Positions 8,879-18,469 of a stretch of 64,000 nt of DNA are shown here, in pieces. Made by a program: the position numbers and the translations under genes. The notes beneath the pieces were generated by a model. That model had not been told where the DNA came from and ran no database searches. It saw only the letters and a program-made list of their open reading frames with translations. The stretch is from Variovorax sp. HW608 (lineage in GTDB: Bacteria > Pseudomonadota > Gammaproteobacteria > Burkholderiales > Burkholderiaceae_C). Location of the stretch: the NCBI RefSeq assembly GCF_900090195.1, contig NZ_LT607803.1, positions 5,296,229 to 5,360,228 on the forward strand. Reading direction: 5' to 3'. Within the stretch, counting starts at the first letter, position 1. The number at the start of each line of letters is the position of its first letter.

Positions 8879-9552
8879 TCGTCCTCGTCGTCGGGACTGA
8901 ACGAAAGCCGGTAGCCGAGCCCGCGCAGGGTCTCGATGTGGTTGCGGCCGAGCTTGCGGCGCAGGCGGCTGATGAACACCTCCAGCGTGTTGCTGTCGGC
9001 TTCGTCGCCGAAGCCGTAGAGCGCGTCGGCGAGGTTGTCGCGCGTGTGGATGCGGTCGGGCCGCGTCGCCATCACGCGCAGCAGCGCCCATTCCTTCTGC
9101 GTGAGCGTGACGGGCAGGCCGTCCTTGCGCACCAGGTCGCGGGCCAGGTCGATCTCGAGCTTGCCCAGCTGAAGCACCGGCGAACTGCTGGTACTGCGCC
9201 GGCGTTCGACCGCCCGCAGCCGGGCGAGCAGTTCCGCGGGGTCGTAGGGCTTGATCAGGTAGTCGTCGGCGCCGGCGTCCAGGCCGCGGATGCGGTCGGT
9301 CACCTGGTCGCGCGCGGTCAGGACGATCACGATCGGCCGGTCCCGCAGCGCGCGCACGCTCGGCAGGAGCGACAGGCCATCCCCGTCGCCCAGGTGCAGA
9401 TCCAGCAGGACCGCGGCGTATTGGACCGCGGCAAGCGCGGCGCGCGCCTCTGCGAGGCCCGGCGCGACGTCGACCACGAAGGCCTTGGCCACGAGGTAGC
9501 TGCAGACCGCGCTCGCGAGGGCGGCGTCGTCTTCGACCAGCAATATGCGCAC
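8875..9552 (-). CDS. OmpR-family response regulator (PmrA-like)
   Basis: A 225-residue response regulator with receiver domain (acidic pair Asp8-Asp9, phospho-acceptor Asp51 in LLDLHLGDGDG, conserved Lys in LIKPYDPAELLAR) and a C-terminal winged helix. I place the start at GTG 9552 because AAGGAGG (complement of 9559-9565) sits six bases upstream; an in-frame TTG at 9579 would add nine residues but has no such support. It lies across a 183-bp gap from the divergent EptA-type gene, which it probably regulates. No clear PmrA box could be assigned in that gap. Confidence 0.9.
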   Translation of the reverse strand: MRILLVEDDAALASAVCSYLVAKAFVVDVAPGLAEARAALAAVQYAAVLLDLHLGDGDGLSLLPSVRALRDRPIVIVLTARDQVTDRIRGLDAGADDYLIKPYDPAELLARLRAVERRRSTSSSPVLQLGKLEIDLARDLVRKDGLPVTLTQKEWALLRVMATRPDRIHTRDNLADALYGFGDEADSNTLEVFISRLRRKLGRNHIETLRGLGYRLSFSPDDEDE

Positions 9553-9735
9553 CTCGGCCCTCCTTTTTTCCGATGACAAAAGTGGAAGTCTAGTGCCAGC
9601 GCCATCGGTGCCGGGCCCGGCGGGGGAGCTTCAGGCTGGATTCATTCGGTGGCGCTAAGCTCGCGGCCCGTAGTCTGAATGAGAGCTTATCGACCCATTC
9701 AGCGAGTCTTCAGTCATGATTCCTAGTCTCGTGTG

Positions 9736-11478
9736 ATGTCCGCCATTCGCGCGCAGTCCACCCCCGCCCTGGCAAGCTCCATGGAAGAAAACGCGCCGCC
9801 AGTCCCGAAGCCCTGGCGTGCACTGGACCACTGGTTCGCGCGCCCGCGCTCGGCGCAGAGCGTGGTCATCGGCTTGAGTCTCTATCTCGCGGTGGCCGCG
9901 AACTGGCCGCTGTGGAGCGAGCTCGCGCGCATCGGCGGCGCCCCCAGCGTCTACATGCCTTCGATCGCGCTGATGTCGCTGCTCCTGGTCTGCGGCATGG
10001 TCGCGGTGCTCTCGTTCACCGCATGGACGCGATGGATGAAGCCGGTCTGGTTCGGCGTCGTCGTGCTCGCCGCGGTGGTGCAGCACTACATGCTGACCTA
10101 TCGCGTCGTGATGGATCCGACGATGCTGGCCAACGTCCTGCAGACCGATTCGAGCGAAGTCCAGGAGCTGCTGGGCTGGCGCATGGCACTCAACGTGCTG
10201 TGGGTCGTCGCGCTGCCGGCCTGGGCATTGTGGCGCGTGCGCATCGCGCCGGCGCCGGTCCTGTCGCAGGCCTGGCGCAACCTCGCGCTGCTGGCGATCG
10301 CAGCGGCGGTCGCCGCCGCCGGTGCCTTCGCGATGAACCGGCAGCTTGCGCCGCTGATGCGCAACAACGTCCATCTGCGCTACATGCTCAATCCGCTCGC
10401 GGGCATCTATTCGACGACTGCCGTGGTGGTCAAGCCGCTGTTCGCCCACAGCCGCAAGCTGGTGCCGATCACCGGCGGCACCGTGCTTGGCGCGAGCTAC
10501 GCGAACCAGACCAAGCCGCCGCTCTTCGTGCTGGTGGTGGGCAAGACCGCGCGCGCCGATCACTTCGGCCTCAACGGCTATGTGCGCAACACGACGCCGG
10601 AGCTTGCCGCGCGGCATGTGCTGAGCTTTCGCGAGGTGCGCTCCTGCGGCACCAACACGCTGGCTTCGGTGCCCTGCATGTTCTCGCCGCTCAGCAAGGA
10701 CGCATTCGAGGCGCGCGAGGACGACTTCGAGAACCTGATGGACGTGCTCCAGGCCTCGGGTCTGGCGGTGTTCTGGCTCGACAACCAGGCCGGCGGGTGC
10801 AAGGGCGTGTGCGACCGCGTTCCGCATGCGTTCGCCTTCGATCACGTGGCCCCGGCCGTCAAGAGCGTGCTGTGCGATGCCGACGAATGCCTCGACGAGG
10901 TGATGCTCAGCGGCCTGGACCAGCGCATCGCCGCGCTGCCCGCGGAGCGCAGCAGCAAGGGCATCGTGCTCGTGATGCACCAGATGGGAAGCCTCGGTCC
11001 GGCCTACTACAAGCGCTCGTCCGCCGACGTGAAGCACTTCATGCCCGAGTGCCTGACGAATGCGCTGGCCGAGTGCAGCCACTCCGAGCTGATCAACGGC
11101 TACGACAACTCGATCGCCTATACCGATCGCTTCCTCGGCAAGGTCATCGACTGGCTCGAGGGGAAGTCGCGGAAATTCGATCCGTCGCTTCTTTACGTGA
11201 GCGACCACGGCGAGTCGCTCGGCGAATACGGCCTGTTTCTGCACGGCTTGCCCTACGGCTTCGCGCCCGATGTGCAAAAGCGCGTGCCGATGGTGACCTG
11301 GTTCGGCGACGGCATGACCGAGCGCAACAAGCTCTCGCGCTCGTGCATGGAATCCGGGCTCGACAAGCCGCTCACGCACGACAACCTCTATCACACCGTG
11401 CTGGGCCTGATGGACGTCAAGACGCCGACCTATCAGCCTTCGCTCGACGCACTCGCAAGCTGCCGCGGAACGCGGTGA
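9736..11478 (+). CDS. eptA: EptA-type phosphoethanolamine-lipid A transferase with altered zinc ligand
   Basis: A 580-residue inner-membrane enzyme with about five N-terminal transmembrane helices and a periplasmic sulfatase-fold domain. The family transfers phosphoethanolamine to lipid A, lowering polymyxin binding. Present are nucleophile Thr306 in SCGTNTLASVPCMFS, the Asp-His pair in YVSDHGESLGE and the downstream His in FLHGLPYG. The motif normally reading VGETARA is VGKTARA here: Lys270 replaces the Glu that binds the catalytic zinc (Glu246 of MCR-1). The start is uncertain: ATG 9736 follows a GTG, has no good Shine-Dalgarno, and ATG 9781 is an alternative. Fold assignment is sure; activity is doubtful. 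Confidence 0.88.
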   Translation: MSAIRAQSTPALASSMEENAPPVPKPWRALDHWFARPRSAQSVVIGLSLYLAVAANWPLWSELARIGGAPSVYMPSIALMSLLLVCGMVAVLSFTAWTRWMKPVWFGVVVLAAVVQHYMLTYRVVMDPTMLANVLQTDSSEVQELLGWRMALNVLWVVALPAWALWRVRIAPAPVLSQAWRNLALLAIAAAVAAAGAFAMNRQLAPLMRNNVHLRYMLNPLAGIYSTTAVVVKPLFAHSRKLVPITGGTVLGASYANQTKPPLFVLVVGKTARADHFGLNGYVRNTTPELAARHVLSFREVRSCGTNTLASVPCMFSPLSKDAFEAREDDFENLMDVLQASGLAVFWLDNQAGGCKGVCDRVPHAFAFDHVAPAVKSVLCDADECLDEVMLSGLDQRIAALPAERSSKGIVLVMHQMGSLGPAYYKRSSADVKHFMPECLTNALAECSHSELINGYDNSIAYTDRFLGKVIDWLEGKSRKFDPSLLYVSDHGESLGEYGLFLHGLPYGFAPDVQKRVPMVTWFGDGMTERNKLSRSCMESGLDKPLTHDNLYHTVLGLMDVKTPTYQPSLDALASCRGTR

Positions 11479-11494
11479 TTGCGGCGATGCTTCG

Positions 11495-12280
11495 CTACGC
11501 CCCCGATCTTGGGGGGGCGCCTTCGTCGACCAGCGCCAGGTGGCTTTCGTCCTTCAAGTCGACGCCGGAGAGGCCGCGCCGCAGCGATTCGCGGATCAGC
11601 CACGCGAGCCTGAACGCGGCCGCCGCGTAGCCGAGCCCTTCGGGGCGGATGTTGGAGATGCAGTTGCGTTCGGCATCGTGCCGCCCGCGCCGTGGCGCGT
11701 GCGTGAGGTAGACCCCCAGGCTGTCCGGCGAACTCAGGCCCGGGCGCTCGCCGATCAGGATGATCGACAGGCGCGCGACCAGATCCTCGGCGATCTCGTC
11801 CGCCAGCGCGACGCGGGCCTGCGTCGCGATCACGATGGGCGTCATTGAAAGCGCGGGCGGCAGCTTCGGCCGCAGCTCGGCCAGCAGGGGGGCGGCATGC
11901 CGCTCGATGGCCATCGACGACAGCCCGTCGCCGATCACGATAGAGAGGTCCTTCGGCGTGCCCGCCAGCGCGCGAAGGCGCGCTGAATCTTCGGATGCGA
12001 GCTGCCGGCCGAGATCGGGCCGGCGCAGATAGTAGGTGCGGTCGCCTGCGCGGCTGTGGACCTGCAGTGTGTCCCAGCCCTGCGCCTGCAAGGTGTCGGC
12101 GAGCGCCTGCGCGTCGAGCGCCGCATGGATCGCATCGCGCGCCATCGCATGGGCCCAGCCGAAGCGCAGCACCTCGTTCGTCGGCATCCCCGATCCGGCG
12201 CGGCCCAGCGCGATGCGGGCCGGCGTTGCGGACCGCCAGGGATCGAGCGGGCTGCTCGTGGTGGGGGTGGGTTCGTTCAT
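11495..12280 (-). CDS. eutC: Ethanolamine ammonia-lyase small subunit
   Basis: A 261-residue small subunit of adenosylcobalamin-dependent ethanolamine ammonia-lyase, which splits ethanolamine to acetaldehyde and ammonia. Family stretches seen are ARIALGRAGSGMPTNEVLRF, IVIGDGLSSMAIERHA and ERNCISNIRPEGL. Its ATG overlaps the eutB stop codon (ATGA), so the two are translationally coupled. No eutA reactivase or shell-protein gene is adjacent, indicating the simple, microcompartment-free form common in beta- and gammaproteobacteria. It converges with the eptA-type gene 16 bases away. Confidence 0.95.
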   Translation of the reverse strand: MNEPTPTTSSPLDPWRSATPARIALGRAGSGMPTNEVLRFGWAHAMARDAIHAALDAQALADTLQAQGWDTLQVHSRAGDRTYYLRRPDLGRQLASEDSARLRALAGTPKDLSIVIGDGLSSMAIERHAAPLLAELRPKLPPALSMTPIVIATQARVALADEIAEDLVARLSIILIGERPGLSSPDSLGVYLTHAPRRGRHDAERNCISNIRPEGLGYAAAAFRLAWLIRESLRRGLSGVDLKDESHLALVDEGAPPRSGA

Positions 12281-13671
12281 CCTGCAAGTGCCTTCAGCGT
12301 GCCCATGTCCGAGAGCATGGCGTTGGCGGAGGGCGGGGCGAGCCGGCCGGCCGCATCGGTGATCCGCATGCGCTGCAGCCAGGCCTCGAACTCCGGCGCG
12401 CGCTTGAGGCCCATCGTCTCGCGCAGGAACAGCGCGTCGTGGAACGAGGTGCTCTGGTAGTTGAGCATCACGTCGTCCGCGCCCGGCACGCCCATGATGA
12501 AGTTGATGCCGGCGGTGCCGAGCAGCACCAAGAGCGTGTCCATGTCGTCCTGGTCGGCTTCGGCGTGGTTGGTGTAGCAGATGTCGCAACCCAGCGGCAG
12601 GCCCAGGAGCTTGCCGCAGAAGTGGTCTTCGAGGCCGGCGCGGATGATCTGCTTGCCGTCGTAGAGGTACTCCGGCCCGATGAAGCCCACCACGGTGTTG
12701 ATCAGGAGCGGCCGGTAGCGCCGCGCGAGGCCGTAGGCGCGGGCCTCGCAGGTCTGCTGGTCGACGCCGAAATTGGCGTTGGCCGAGAGCGCGCTGCCCT
12801 GGCCGGTCTCGAAGTACATCACGTTATCGCCGAGGGTGCCCCGCTTCATCGCCAGCGCCGCGGCGTGCGCTTCGTCGAGCAGCTCGGGCGTGACGCCGAA
12901 GGAACGGTTGGTCTTCTCGGTGCCGCCGATGGACTGGAACACCAGATCGACCGGCGCGCCGCCTTCGGCCAGCTTCAGCGTGTTCGTGACGTGCGTGAGC
13001 ACGCAGCTCTGGGTCGGGATCTGGAAGCGCTGGATCACCTCGTCGAGCATGCGCAGCAGGTTTTCCAGCACCTGCATGCTGTCGGATGCGGGATTGATGC
13101 CGATCACCGCATCGCCCGCGCCCAGCAGCAGCCCGTCGAGCAGCGAAGCCGCGATGCCGCGCAGATCGTCCGTCGGGTGGTTCGGCTGCAGCCGCACCGC
13201 CAGGTGGCCCGGCAGGCCGATGGTGTCGCGCAAGCGCGTGACGACGCTGCACTTGCGCGCCACCGCCACCAGGTCCTGGTTGCGCATCAGCTTGGACACC
13301 GCGGCCACCATCTCCGGCGTGAGGCCGGGCGCGAGCGCGGTCAGCGTCTGCGTGTCCGCCTGCTCCGACAGCAGCCAGTTGCGGAAGTCGCCGACCGTCA
13401 GGTGCGCCACGGGCGCGAACGCCTCAGCGTCATGGCTGTCGATGATGAGCCGCGTGACGTTGTCTTCCTCATACGGAATGAGCGCTTCGCTGAGGAACTG
13501 CGCGAGCGGCGTCTCGGCGAGCACATGCCGTGCCGCGAGCCGCTGCTGCGCCGTCTCGGCCGCGATCCGTGCAAGAAAGTCCCCCGAGCGGGCCGGGCTC
13601 GCGCAGGCCATGACCTGCTTCAGGTCGGCGAACTCGAAGACGTGCGAATCGATCGTGGTCCGGTAGCGCAT
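12277..13671 (-). CDS. eutB: Ethanolamine ammonia-lyase large subunit
   Basis: A 464-residue large, catalytic subunit of ethanolamine ammonia-lyase. The TIM-barrel sequence includes family-typical blocks such as [53 protein letters not shown] and [17 protein letters not shown] chose ATG 13671 ([18 protein letters not shown]), which matches the usual N-terminus; an upstream extension in the same frame lacks similarity. It is the first gene of a two-gene eutBC operon and divergent from the FKBP gene, sharing a 97-bp promoter region (13672-13768). Confidence 0.96.
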   Translation of the reverse strand: MRYRTTIDSHVFEFADLKQVMACASPARSGDFLARIAAETAQQRLAARHVLAETPLAQFLSEALIPYEEDNVTRLIIDSHDAEAFAPVAHLTVGDFRNWLLSEQADTQTLTALAPGLTPEMVAAVSKLMRNQDLVAVARKCSVVTRLRDTIGLPGHLAVRLQPNHPTDDLRGIAASLLDGLLLGAGDAVIGINPASDSMQVLENLLRMLDEVIQRFQIPTQSCVLTHVTNTLKLAEGGAPVDLVFQSIGGTEKTNRSFGVTPELLDEAHAAALAMKRGTLGDNVMYFETGQGSALSANANFGVDQQTCEARAYGLARRYRPLLINTVVGFIGPEYLYDGKQIIRAGLEDHFCGKLLGLPLGCDICYTNHAEADQDDMDTLLVLLGTAGINFIMGVPGADDVMLNYQSTSFHDALFLRETMGLKRAPEFEAWLQRMRITDAAGRLAPPSANAMLSDMGTLKALAG

Positions 13672-13768
13672 GGTCGTTGGCGTGGTCGTGCAAGAGCGGT
13701 GCCAGGTCGGCTGGCAGCGTGGCCGCGGCAATAATGAACCCGTTCACTCAATCATCAAAGGGGTTTCC

Positions 13769-14212
13769 GTGCGAACCATTCTCTGTGCCGCCGTCGTTTC
13801 GACGTTCGTCCTGCCGACCGCCTTCGCGCAATCGGCGCCCGTGACCAAGCCGAGCGGGCTCGTCTTCGAGTCGCTCGTGGACGGCAAGGGCGCATCGCCG
13901 GCCGCCACCGACGTCGTGCGGGTGCACTACCGCGGCACCTTCCCGGACGGCAAGGAGTTCGACAGCTCCTTCAAGCGCGGCGAGCCGGCCGAATTTCCGC
14001 TGAACGGCGTGATCCCGTGCTGGACCGAGGGCGTGCAGCTCATGAAGGTCGGCGGCAAGGCCAGGCTGACCTGCCCGCCGGGGATCGCCTACGGCAAGCG
14101 CGGCGCGGGCGGGGTGATCCCGCCGGATGCGACGCTCAACTTCGAGATCGAACTGCTGGGTATCAAGGGCAGTAACGACCCGCGCGGGGGTCAGAAGGGT
14201 TGGAACTGGTAG
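13769..14212 (+). CDS. Exported FKBP-type peptidyl-prolyl isomerase
   Basis: A 147-residue periplasmic FKBP. A cleavable signal peptide ([20 protein letters not shown], cut after AFA or FAQ) is followed by one FKBP domain: [42 protein letters not shown] and [14 protein letters not shown]. It catalyses proline cis-trans isomerisation during folding of exported proteins. The start is GTG 13769, with AAAGGGG at 13757-13763. Its last 22 bases overlap, tail to tail, the end of opgD on the other strand. Confidence 0.92.
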   Translation: MRTILCAAVVSTFVLPTAFAQSAPVTKPSGLVFESLVDGKGASPAATDVVRVHYRGTFPDGKEFDSSFKRGEPAEFPLNGVIPCWTEGVQLMKVGGKARLTCPPGIAYGKRGAGGVIPPDATLNFEIELLGIKGSNDPRGGQKGWNW

Positions 14213-15789
14213 AGCCAGGTTTCCGTCAGCGTCTGATCCCTGTTCTTCATGAAGAGCCGCATATCCACCGGCTCCGGCCCTTCGGGCGTGAAATCGAACT
14301 GCGCCCGCCAGTGCCCCGGCACGCCGTCCGGCACCGCTTCCGTGAAGATGTAGGAGAACTTGCCGCGCGAAGCCGTCAGCACCAGTTCGGGCTTGACGCC
14401 GAAGGGCAGTGATTCGAGCGGCTTGCCGATGAACTCGACCATGAACTTGCGCACGCCCTGCGGCCGTGGAGTGCCGGGCTGGCCGCCGCGCCCGATGCGG
14501 GTGGCGACGCAGCGCGCCAGCGGCGACGGGAAGGGTTCCTCGGCCGACCAGTGCAGCCGGTACTTGAGTTCGAAGCTCGATCCGGCCTTGGCCGGCGCCT
14601 TCGGCACCCAGCAGGCGAGGATGTTGTCGTGGATCTCGTCGTCGGTCGGGATCTCGATCAGCTGCACCGAGCCTTCGCCCCATTGGCCGAGCGGCTCGAC
14701 CCAGAGGCTCGGGCGCTTGTCGTAGTAGACGCCGTCCTGGTAGTGGTCGAACGCGCGGTCGCGCTGCAGGAGCCCGAAGCCGTGCGGGTTGTTGTCGCTG
14801 AAGGCCGATGCGCGGGTCTGCGCGGGGTTGTTGAGCGGCCGCCAGATGCGTTCGCCCGCACCGTTCCACATCGCCAGGCCGTCCGAATCGTGCACCTCGG
14901 GGCGCCAGTCGATGCCGGTGGGTTTCACGGTCTCCGAATACCAGAACATCGAGGTCAGCGGCGTCAGGCCGAAGCGGCCGATGTCGCGGCGCAGGAAGAG
15001 GCGCGCGTCGATGTCCATCAGCACCGCCTTGCCCCGTTGCAGCACGAACTTGTAGGCGCCGGCGACGCTGGGCCCTTCGAGCACGGCGTAGACCGTCATG
15101 GCGTTCGATGAATCATTGGCCGGCGGCTCGAAGTAGAACTGGGTGAAGGTCGGGAACTCCTCGGCGCGATCGGGCATGGCGGCATCGAGCGCGATGCCGC
15201 GCGCCGACAGGCCGTACTGGAACAGCTCGCCGATGGCGCGGAAATACGAAGCGCCGAGGAAGGCCACCCAGTCGTTGGTCTGCCACGGCAGCTTCTTCTG
15301 GTCGCCGAGGCGGCTTTCCTGCAGGCGAAAGCCGGCGAAGCCGGCGCCGCCCTGCAACTGGTGCGCGGGGCTGTCGGGCGGCATCGCGAAGTACCCCGGG
15401 TCGTAGACGATCTCGCGCGCGAAGGCGTCGCCGCCCGCGTTTTCCAGCACGTGCATGTGCACCGGCACCTGGAAGTAGCGGCCGAGGTGGAAGAAGGTGA
15501 CCGGGAACTGGCCCGGGCCGTCGCGGAACAGGGCGTTGTCGGTGTTGAACTTGATCTTGCCGTGCGCGTCGTAGTCGATCTTCTCCAGGATGTCGGCCGG
15601 CAGGGACCGGTCGGCGACGTACGGTTGCGCGCCCAGCGTCTTCGCGAACGCGACGAGGCGCTCGAAGGAGAAGGGCCTCGGCTGGCTCAACTGGAGCCCG
15701 GCGGCTGCGAACGCATCGGCGGAGATGCCCAGGGAAGCGAGCGCCAGGGAGGCGCCGCCGGCGGAGAGGAGTGAGCGACGGTCGATCAT
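14191..15789 (-). CDS. opgD: Periplasmic glucan biosynthesis protein OpgD (Tat-exported)
   Basis: A 532-residue OpgG/OpgD-family protein needed for osmoregulated periplasmic glucans. Unlike OpgG, it has a twin-arginine signal: [10 protein letters not shown] followed by a hydrophobic stretch and SADAFAAA, which is the mark of OpgD. Family blocks seen are FKTDNALF-like [33 protein letters not shown] and [21 protein letters not shown] took ATG 15789 (MIDRRSLL); a TTG nine bases upstream is a weaker alternative. It is divergent from ada; no glucosyltransferase opgH lies nearby. Confidence 0.93.
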   Translation of the reverse strand: MIDRRSLLSAGGASLALASLGISADAFAAAGLQLSQPRPFSFERLVAFAKTLGAQPYVADRSLPADILEKIDYDAHGKIKFNTDNALFRDGPGQFPVTFFHLGRYFQVPVHMHVLENAGGDAFAREIVYDPGYFAMPPDSPAHQLQGGAGFAGFRLQESRLGDQKKLPWQTNDWVAFLGASYFRAIGELFQYGLSARGIALDAAMPDRAEEFPTFTQFYFEPPANDSSNAMTVYAVLEGPSVAGAYKFVLQRGKAVLMDIDARLFLRRDIGRFGLTPLTSMFWYSETVKPTGIDWRPEVHDSDGLAMWNGAGERIWRPLNNPAQTRASAFSDNNPHGFGLLQRDRAFDHYQDGVYYDKRPSLWVEPLGQWGEGSVQLIEIPTDDEIHDNILACWVPKAPAKAGSSFELKYRLHWSAEEPFPSPLARCVATRIGRGGQPGTPRPQGVRKFMVEFIGKPLESLPFGVKPELVLTASRGKFSYIFTEAVPDGVPGHWRAQFDFTPEGPEPVDMRLFMKNRDQTLTETWLYQFQPF

Positions 15790-15962
15790 GTGGCGCAAAT
15801 GTTAACGATGAGCCGGCCGCGGCTCCGTAGGCCGGGGGCTGAATCGGGCCGGACGCTGTCGGCATCGTCCTACGATCGAATTCGAAAGCAAGCGGCGGAG
15901 TGCGCCTTCCGACCCCGATCCCTACAGTGAATGCACCGATCAACGACACTGAAGGACGCAAG

Positions 15963-17045
15963 ATGAACATGCGCAATGACAACGAAACACGTGCCCTCGC
16001 CACGGTGAGCGATCCACGCTGGGCCGCGGTGGTCGCGCGCGATGCGAAGGCCGACGGCAGCTTCTTCTATTCGGTACGCAGCACGGGCGTGTACTGCCGG
16101 CCGTCCTGCGCGTCGCGCCGGGCGCGGCCGGAGAACATCGAGTTCCACGCCACGGCGGCCGATGCCGAGCGCGCGGGCTTCCGCCCGTGCAGGCGCTGCC
16201 GGCCCGACGAGCCGGCGCGCTCCAGCCGGCAGGCGGAGCTCGTGGCGGATCTCTGCCGCCACATCGAGAGCGCCGAGCAGGTGCCGACGCTGGACGAGCT
16301 CGCCGCGCGCGCCGGGCTCAGCCCCTGGCACCTGCACCGGCTCTTCAAGGAAGTGACCGGCGTGACGCCCAAGGCCTATGCAGCGGCGCATCGCGCGAGC
16401 CGGGTGCGCCGCGAGCTGACGCGCAGCGACACGGTCACCGAGGCGATCTACGACGCCGGCTACAACTCCAACGGCCGCTTCTACGAGGACTCGAACGAGA
16501 TCCTCGGCATGACGCCGACCGCATGGCGTTCCGGCGGCGCGGACACCGAGATCCGCTTCGCCATCGGCCAGTGCGCGCTGGGCGCGATCCTCGTGGCGCA
16601 AAGCGAGCGCGGCATTTGCGCGATCGCGCTGGGCGACGATCCCGATGCGCTGGCGCGCGACCTGCAGGACCAGTTCCCGCGTGCGCGGCTGATCGGCGGC
16701 GATGCCGGATTCGAAGCGCTGGTCGCGAAGGTGGTCGGCTTCGTCGAGGCACCGCGGGTCGGACTCGATCTGCCGCTGGACGTGCGCGGCACCGCCTTCC
16801 AGCAGCGCGTGTGGCAGGCGCTGCGCGAGATTCCGGTCGGCGAGACGGCCAGCTACGGCGAGATCGCCGAGCGCATCGGTGCGCCGAAGTCGGTGCGCGC
16901 GGTGGCGCAGGCCTGCGGCGCGAATGCGCTCGCGGTGGCGATCCCGTGTCATCGCGTGGTGCGCAGCGACGGCGGCCTCTCGGGCTACCGCTGGGGCGTC
17001 GAGCGAAAGAGCGCGCTGCTGCGCCGGGAAGCCGAAGCTGCATGA
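15963..17045 (+). CDS. ada: Ada: methylphosphotriester/O6-methylguanine-DNA methyltransferase and AraC-type activator
   Basis: A 360-residue bifunctional Ada protein. Residues ~8-82 form the Ada zinc domain with Cys45, Cys49, Cys76 and Cys79 (Cys45 is the expected methyl acceptor). Residues ~88-185 are an AraC-type helix-turn-helix pair, and ~190-355 the methyltransferase domain with active-site Cys329 in IPCHRVV. Methylated Ada should activate its own operon, here ada, a 2OG-Fe(II) oxygenase and alkB. It is divergent from opgD over 173 bp. Its TGA stop lies within the first bases of a copy of the 60-bp junction repeat. Confidence 0.96.
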   Translation: MNMRNDNETRALATVSDPRWAAVVARDAKADGSFFYSVRSTGVYCRPSCASRRARPENIEFHATAADAERAGFRPCRRCRPDEPARSSRQAELVADLCRHIESAEQVPTLDELAARAGLSPWHLHRLFKEVTGVTPKAYAAAHRASRVRRELTRSDTVTEAIYDAGYNSNGRFYEDSNEILGMTPTAWRSGGADTEIRFAIGQCALGAILVAQSERGICAIALGDDPDALARDLQDQFPRARLIGGDAGFEALVAKVVGFVEAPRVGLDLPLDVRGTAFQQRVWQALREIPVGETASYGEIAERIGAPKSVRAVAQACGANALAVAIPCHRVVRSDGGLSGYRWGVERKSALLRREAEAA

Positions 17046-17103
17046 GCCGCCGGGCCGCCCCAAGGCGAATACCGAAGCGCCGCTGCGCGAAGGTTCTTTA
17101 ATG
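17042..17103 (+). repeat. Junction repeat family 1, copy A (ada / 2OG oxygenase)
   Basis: The copy starts at the ATGA that contains the ada stop codon and ends at the ATG of the next gene, 59 bases later. It shares AGCCGCC, a GCGAATACCGAAGCGC core and GCTGCGCGAAGG with the copies near 46.1, 52.6 and 53.1 kb. GAAGG lies 8 bases before the ATG and can serve as Shine-Dalgarno. This copy is one base short of 60, so its reading frame does not run on into the downstream gene. Confidence 0.85.
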
Positions 17104-17811
17104 ACGACGTGGAAGGAACGGGTGGCGCAGATGGACTGGGCGCAGGCCGAAGCCGATCTCGACGACCAGGGCTGCGCGCTGCTGCCGTCGCTGCTCGCGC
17201 CCGGCGAGTGCGAATCGCTGGCCGGCCTCTACGCGGCCGAGAAGCCCTTTCGCAGCCGCGTGGTGATGGAGCGGCACGGCTTCGGGCGCGGGGAATACAA
17301 ATACTTCGCCTATCCGCTGCCGGAGCCGATCGCGGCCCTGCGCGAGCGGCTCTATCCGCATCTGGTGCCGATCGCCAACCGGTGGAACGAGATCATGGAC
17401 ATCGACGTGCGCTATCCGCCGCGGCATGCCGAGTTCATCGATCGCTGCCATGCGGCGGGGCAGTTGCGGCCCACGCCCTTGCTGCTGCAGTACCAGCGTG
17501 ACGACTACAACTGCCTGCATCAGGACCTCTACGGCGAGCATGTGTTTCCCTTGCAGGTGGTGATCCTGCTCTCCGAGCCCGGCCGCGATTTCACCGGCGG
17601 CGAGTTCGTGATGACGGAGCAGCGCCCGCGCATGCAGTCGCGCCCGATGGTGCTGCCGCTGCGGCAGGGCGATGCGGCCGTGATCGCGGTGCATCACCGG
17701 CCGGTGCAGGGCACGCGTGGTGCCTATCGTGTGAATCTGCGACACGGTGTGAGTCGTGTGCGTTCGGGCAGGCGGCATACGGCCGGGATCATCTTTCACG
17801 ATGCCCAGTGA
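17101..17811 (+). CDS. 2OG-Fe(II) oxygenase in the ada-alkB operon
   Basis: A 236-residue soluble 2-oxoglutarate/Fe(II)-dependent dioxygenase. The likely iron ligands are the His and Asp of LHQDLYGEH and the distal His in VHHRPVQG, with the 2-oxoglutarate Arg in the following GAYRVNLRHGV. It sits between ada and alkB in the same direction, 10 bases before alkB, which suggests a part in alkylation-damage response. The substrate is unknown; prolyl-hydroxylase-like enzymes of this type are often found next to ada. Its start is supplied by the junction repeat. Confidence 0.85.
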   Translation: MTTWKERVAQMDWAQAEADLDDQGCALLPSLLAPGECESLAGLYAAEKPFRSRVVMERHGFGRGEYKYFAYPLPEPIAALRERLYPHLVPIANRWNEIMDIDVRYPPRHAEFIDRCHAAGQLRPTPLLLQYQRDDYNCLHQDLYGEHVFPLQVVILLSEPGRDFTGGEFVMTEQRPRMQSRPMVLPLRQGDAAVIAVHHRPVQGTRGAYRVNLRHGVSRVRSGRRHTAGIIFHDAQ

Positions 17812-17821
17812 GCAGCGAGCC

Positions 17822-18469
17822 ATGACGCAGGATCTCTTCGACGACGGGGTGGTGTCCGAGTCCCTGCCGCTCGGCCCCGGCGCGGTGGTGCTGCGGCGGT
17901 TCGCGAAGGCCGATGAAGCGGCCCTGCTGGATGCGGTCCGGCAGGTGACCGAGCAGGCACCGCTGCGCCATATGGTCACGCCCGGCGGTTTCACCATGTC
18001 GGTCGCGATGACCAACTGCGGCGATCTCGGCTGGGTCACCGACCGCACCGGCTACCGCTACGACCCCATCGACCCCGAAAGCGGCCATCCCTGGCCGCGC
18101 ATGCCGGATGTGTTCGTGCGCCTCGCGAGCGACGCCGCATCGCAGGCGGGTTTCGAAGGCTTCGTCCCCGATGCCTGCCTCGTCAACCGCTACGAGCCGG
18201 GCACGCGCCTCTCGCTGCATCAGGACCGCAACGAGCGCGACTACGGCCAGCCGATCGTTTCGGTCTCGCTCGGCATCCCGGCGGTGTTTCTCTTCGGGGG
18301 CGCCACGCGATCGCACAAGTCGCAGCGCGTGCCGCTCGCGCATGGCGACGTGGTGGTGTGGGGCGGGCCGGCGCGCCTGCACTATCACGGCGTGCTGCCG
18401 CTGAAGGAAGCCGAGCATCCGCTGACCGGCGCCTGCCGGTTCAACCTGACGTTCCGCCGCGCCGGGTGA
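17822..18469 (+). CDS. alkB: AlkB DNA/RNA oxidative demethylase
   Basis: A 215-residue AlkB. It removes 1-methyladenine and 3-methylcytosine by Fe(II)/2-oxoglutarate-dependent oxidation. The HxD iron motif is in LSLHQDRNE, the second His in RLHYHGV, and the 2-oxoglutarate-binding Arg pair in CRFNLTFRRAG. The nucleotide-recognition lid (TDRTGYRYDP) is also typical. Third gene of the ada operon. Its 3' end overlaps the MBL-fold gene on the other strand by 29 bases, tail to tail. Confidence 0.95.
   Translation: MTQDLFDDGVVSESLPLGPGAVVLRRFAKADEAALLDAVRQVTEQAPLRHMVTPGGFTMSVAMTNCGDLGWVTDRTGYRYDPIDPESGHPWPRMPDVFVRLASDAASQAGFEGFVPDACLVNRYEPGTRLSLHQDRNERDYGQPIVSVSLGIPAVFLFGGATRSHKSQRVPLAHGDVVVWGGPARLHYHGVLPLKEAEHPLTGACRFNLTFRRAG

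Noticed and set aside
9553..9735. A PmrA box between the response regulator and eptA
   Set aside because: No pair of TTAAG-like half-sites with the right spacing could be found by eye.
11497..11520. A C/G-run inverted repeat at the eptA/eutC junction as a terminator
   Set aside because: It lies within the eutC coding end and has no T tract; low complexity explains it.
9736..13671. A functional link between eptA and eutBC because both concern ethanolamine
   Set aside because: The genes converge, use different regulators, and EptA moves phosphoethanolamine from lipid to lipid. Proximity looks coincidental.
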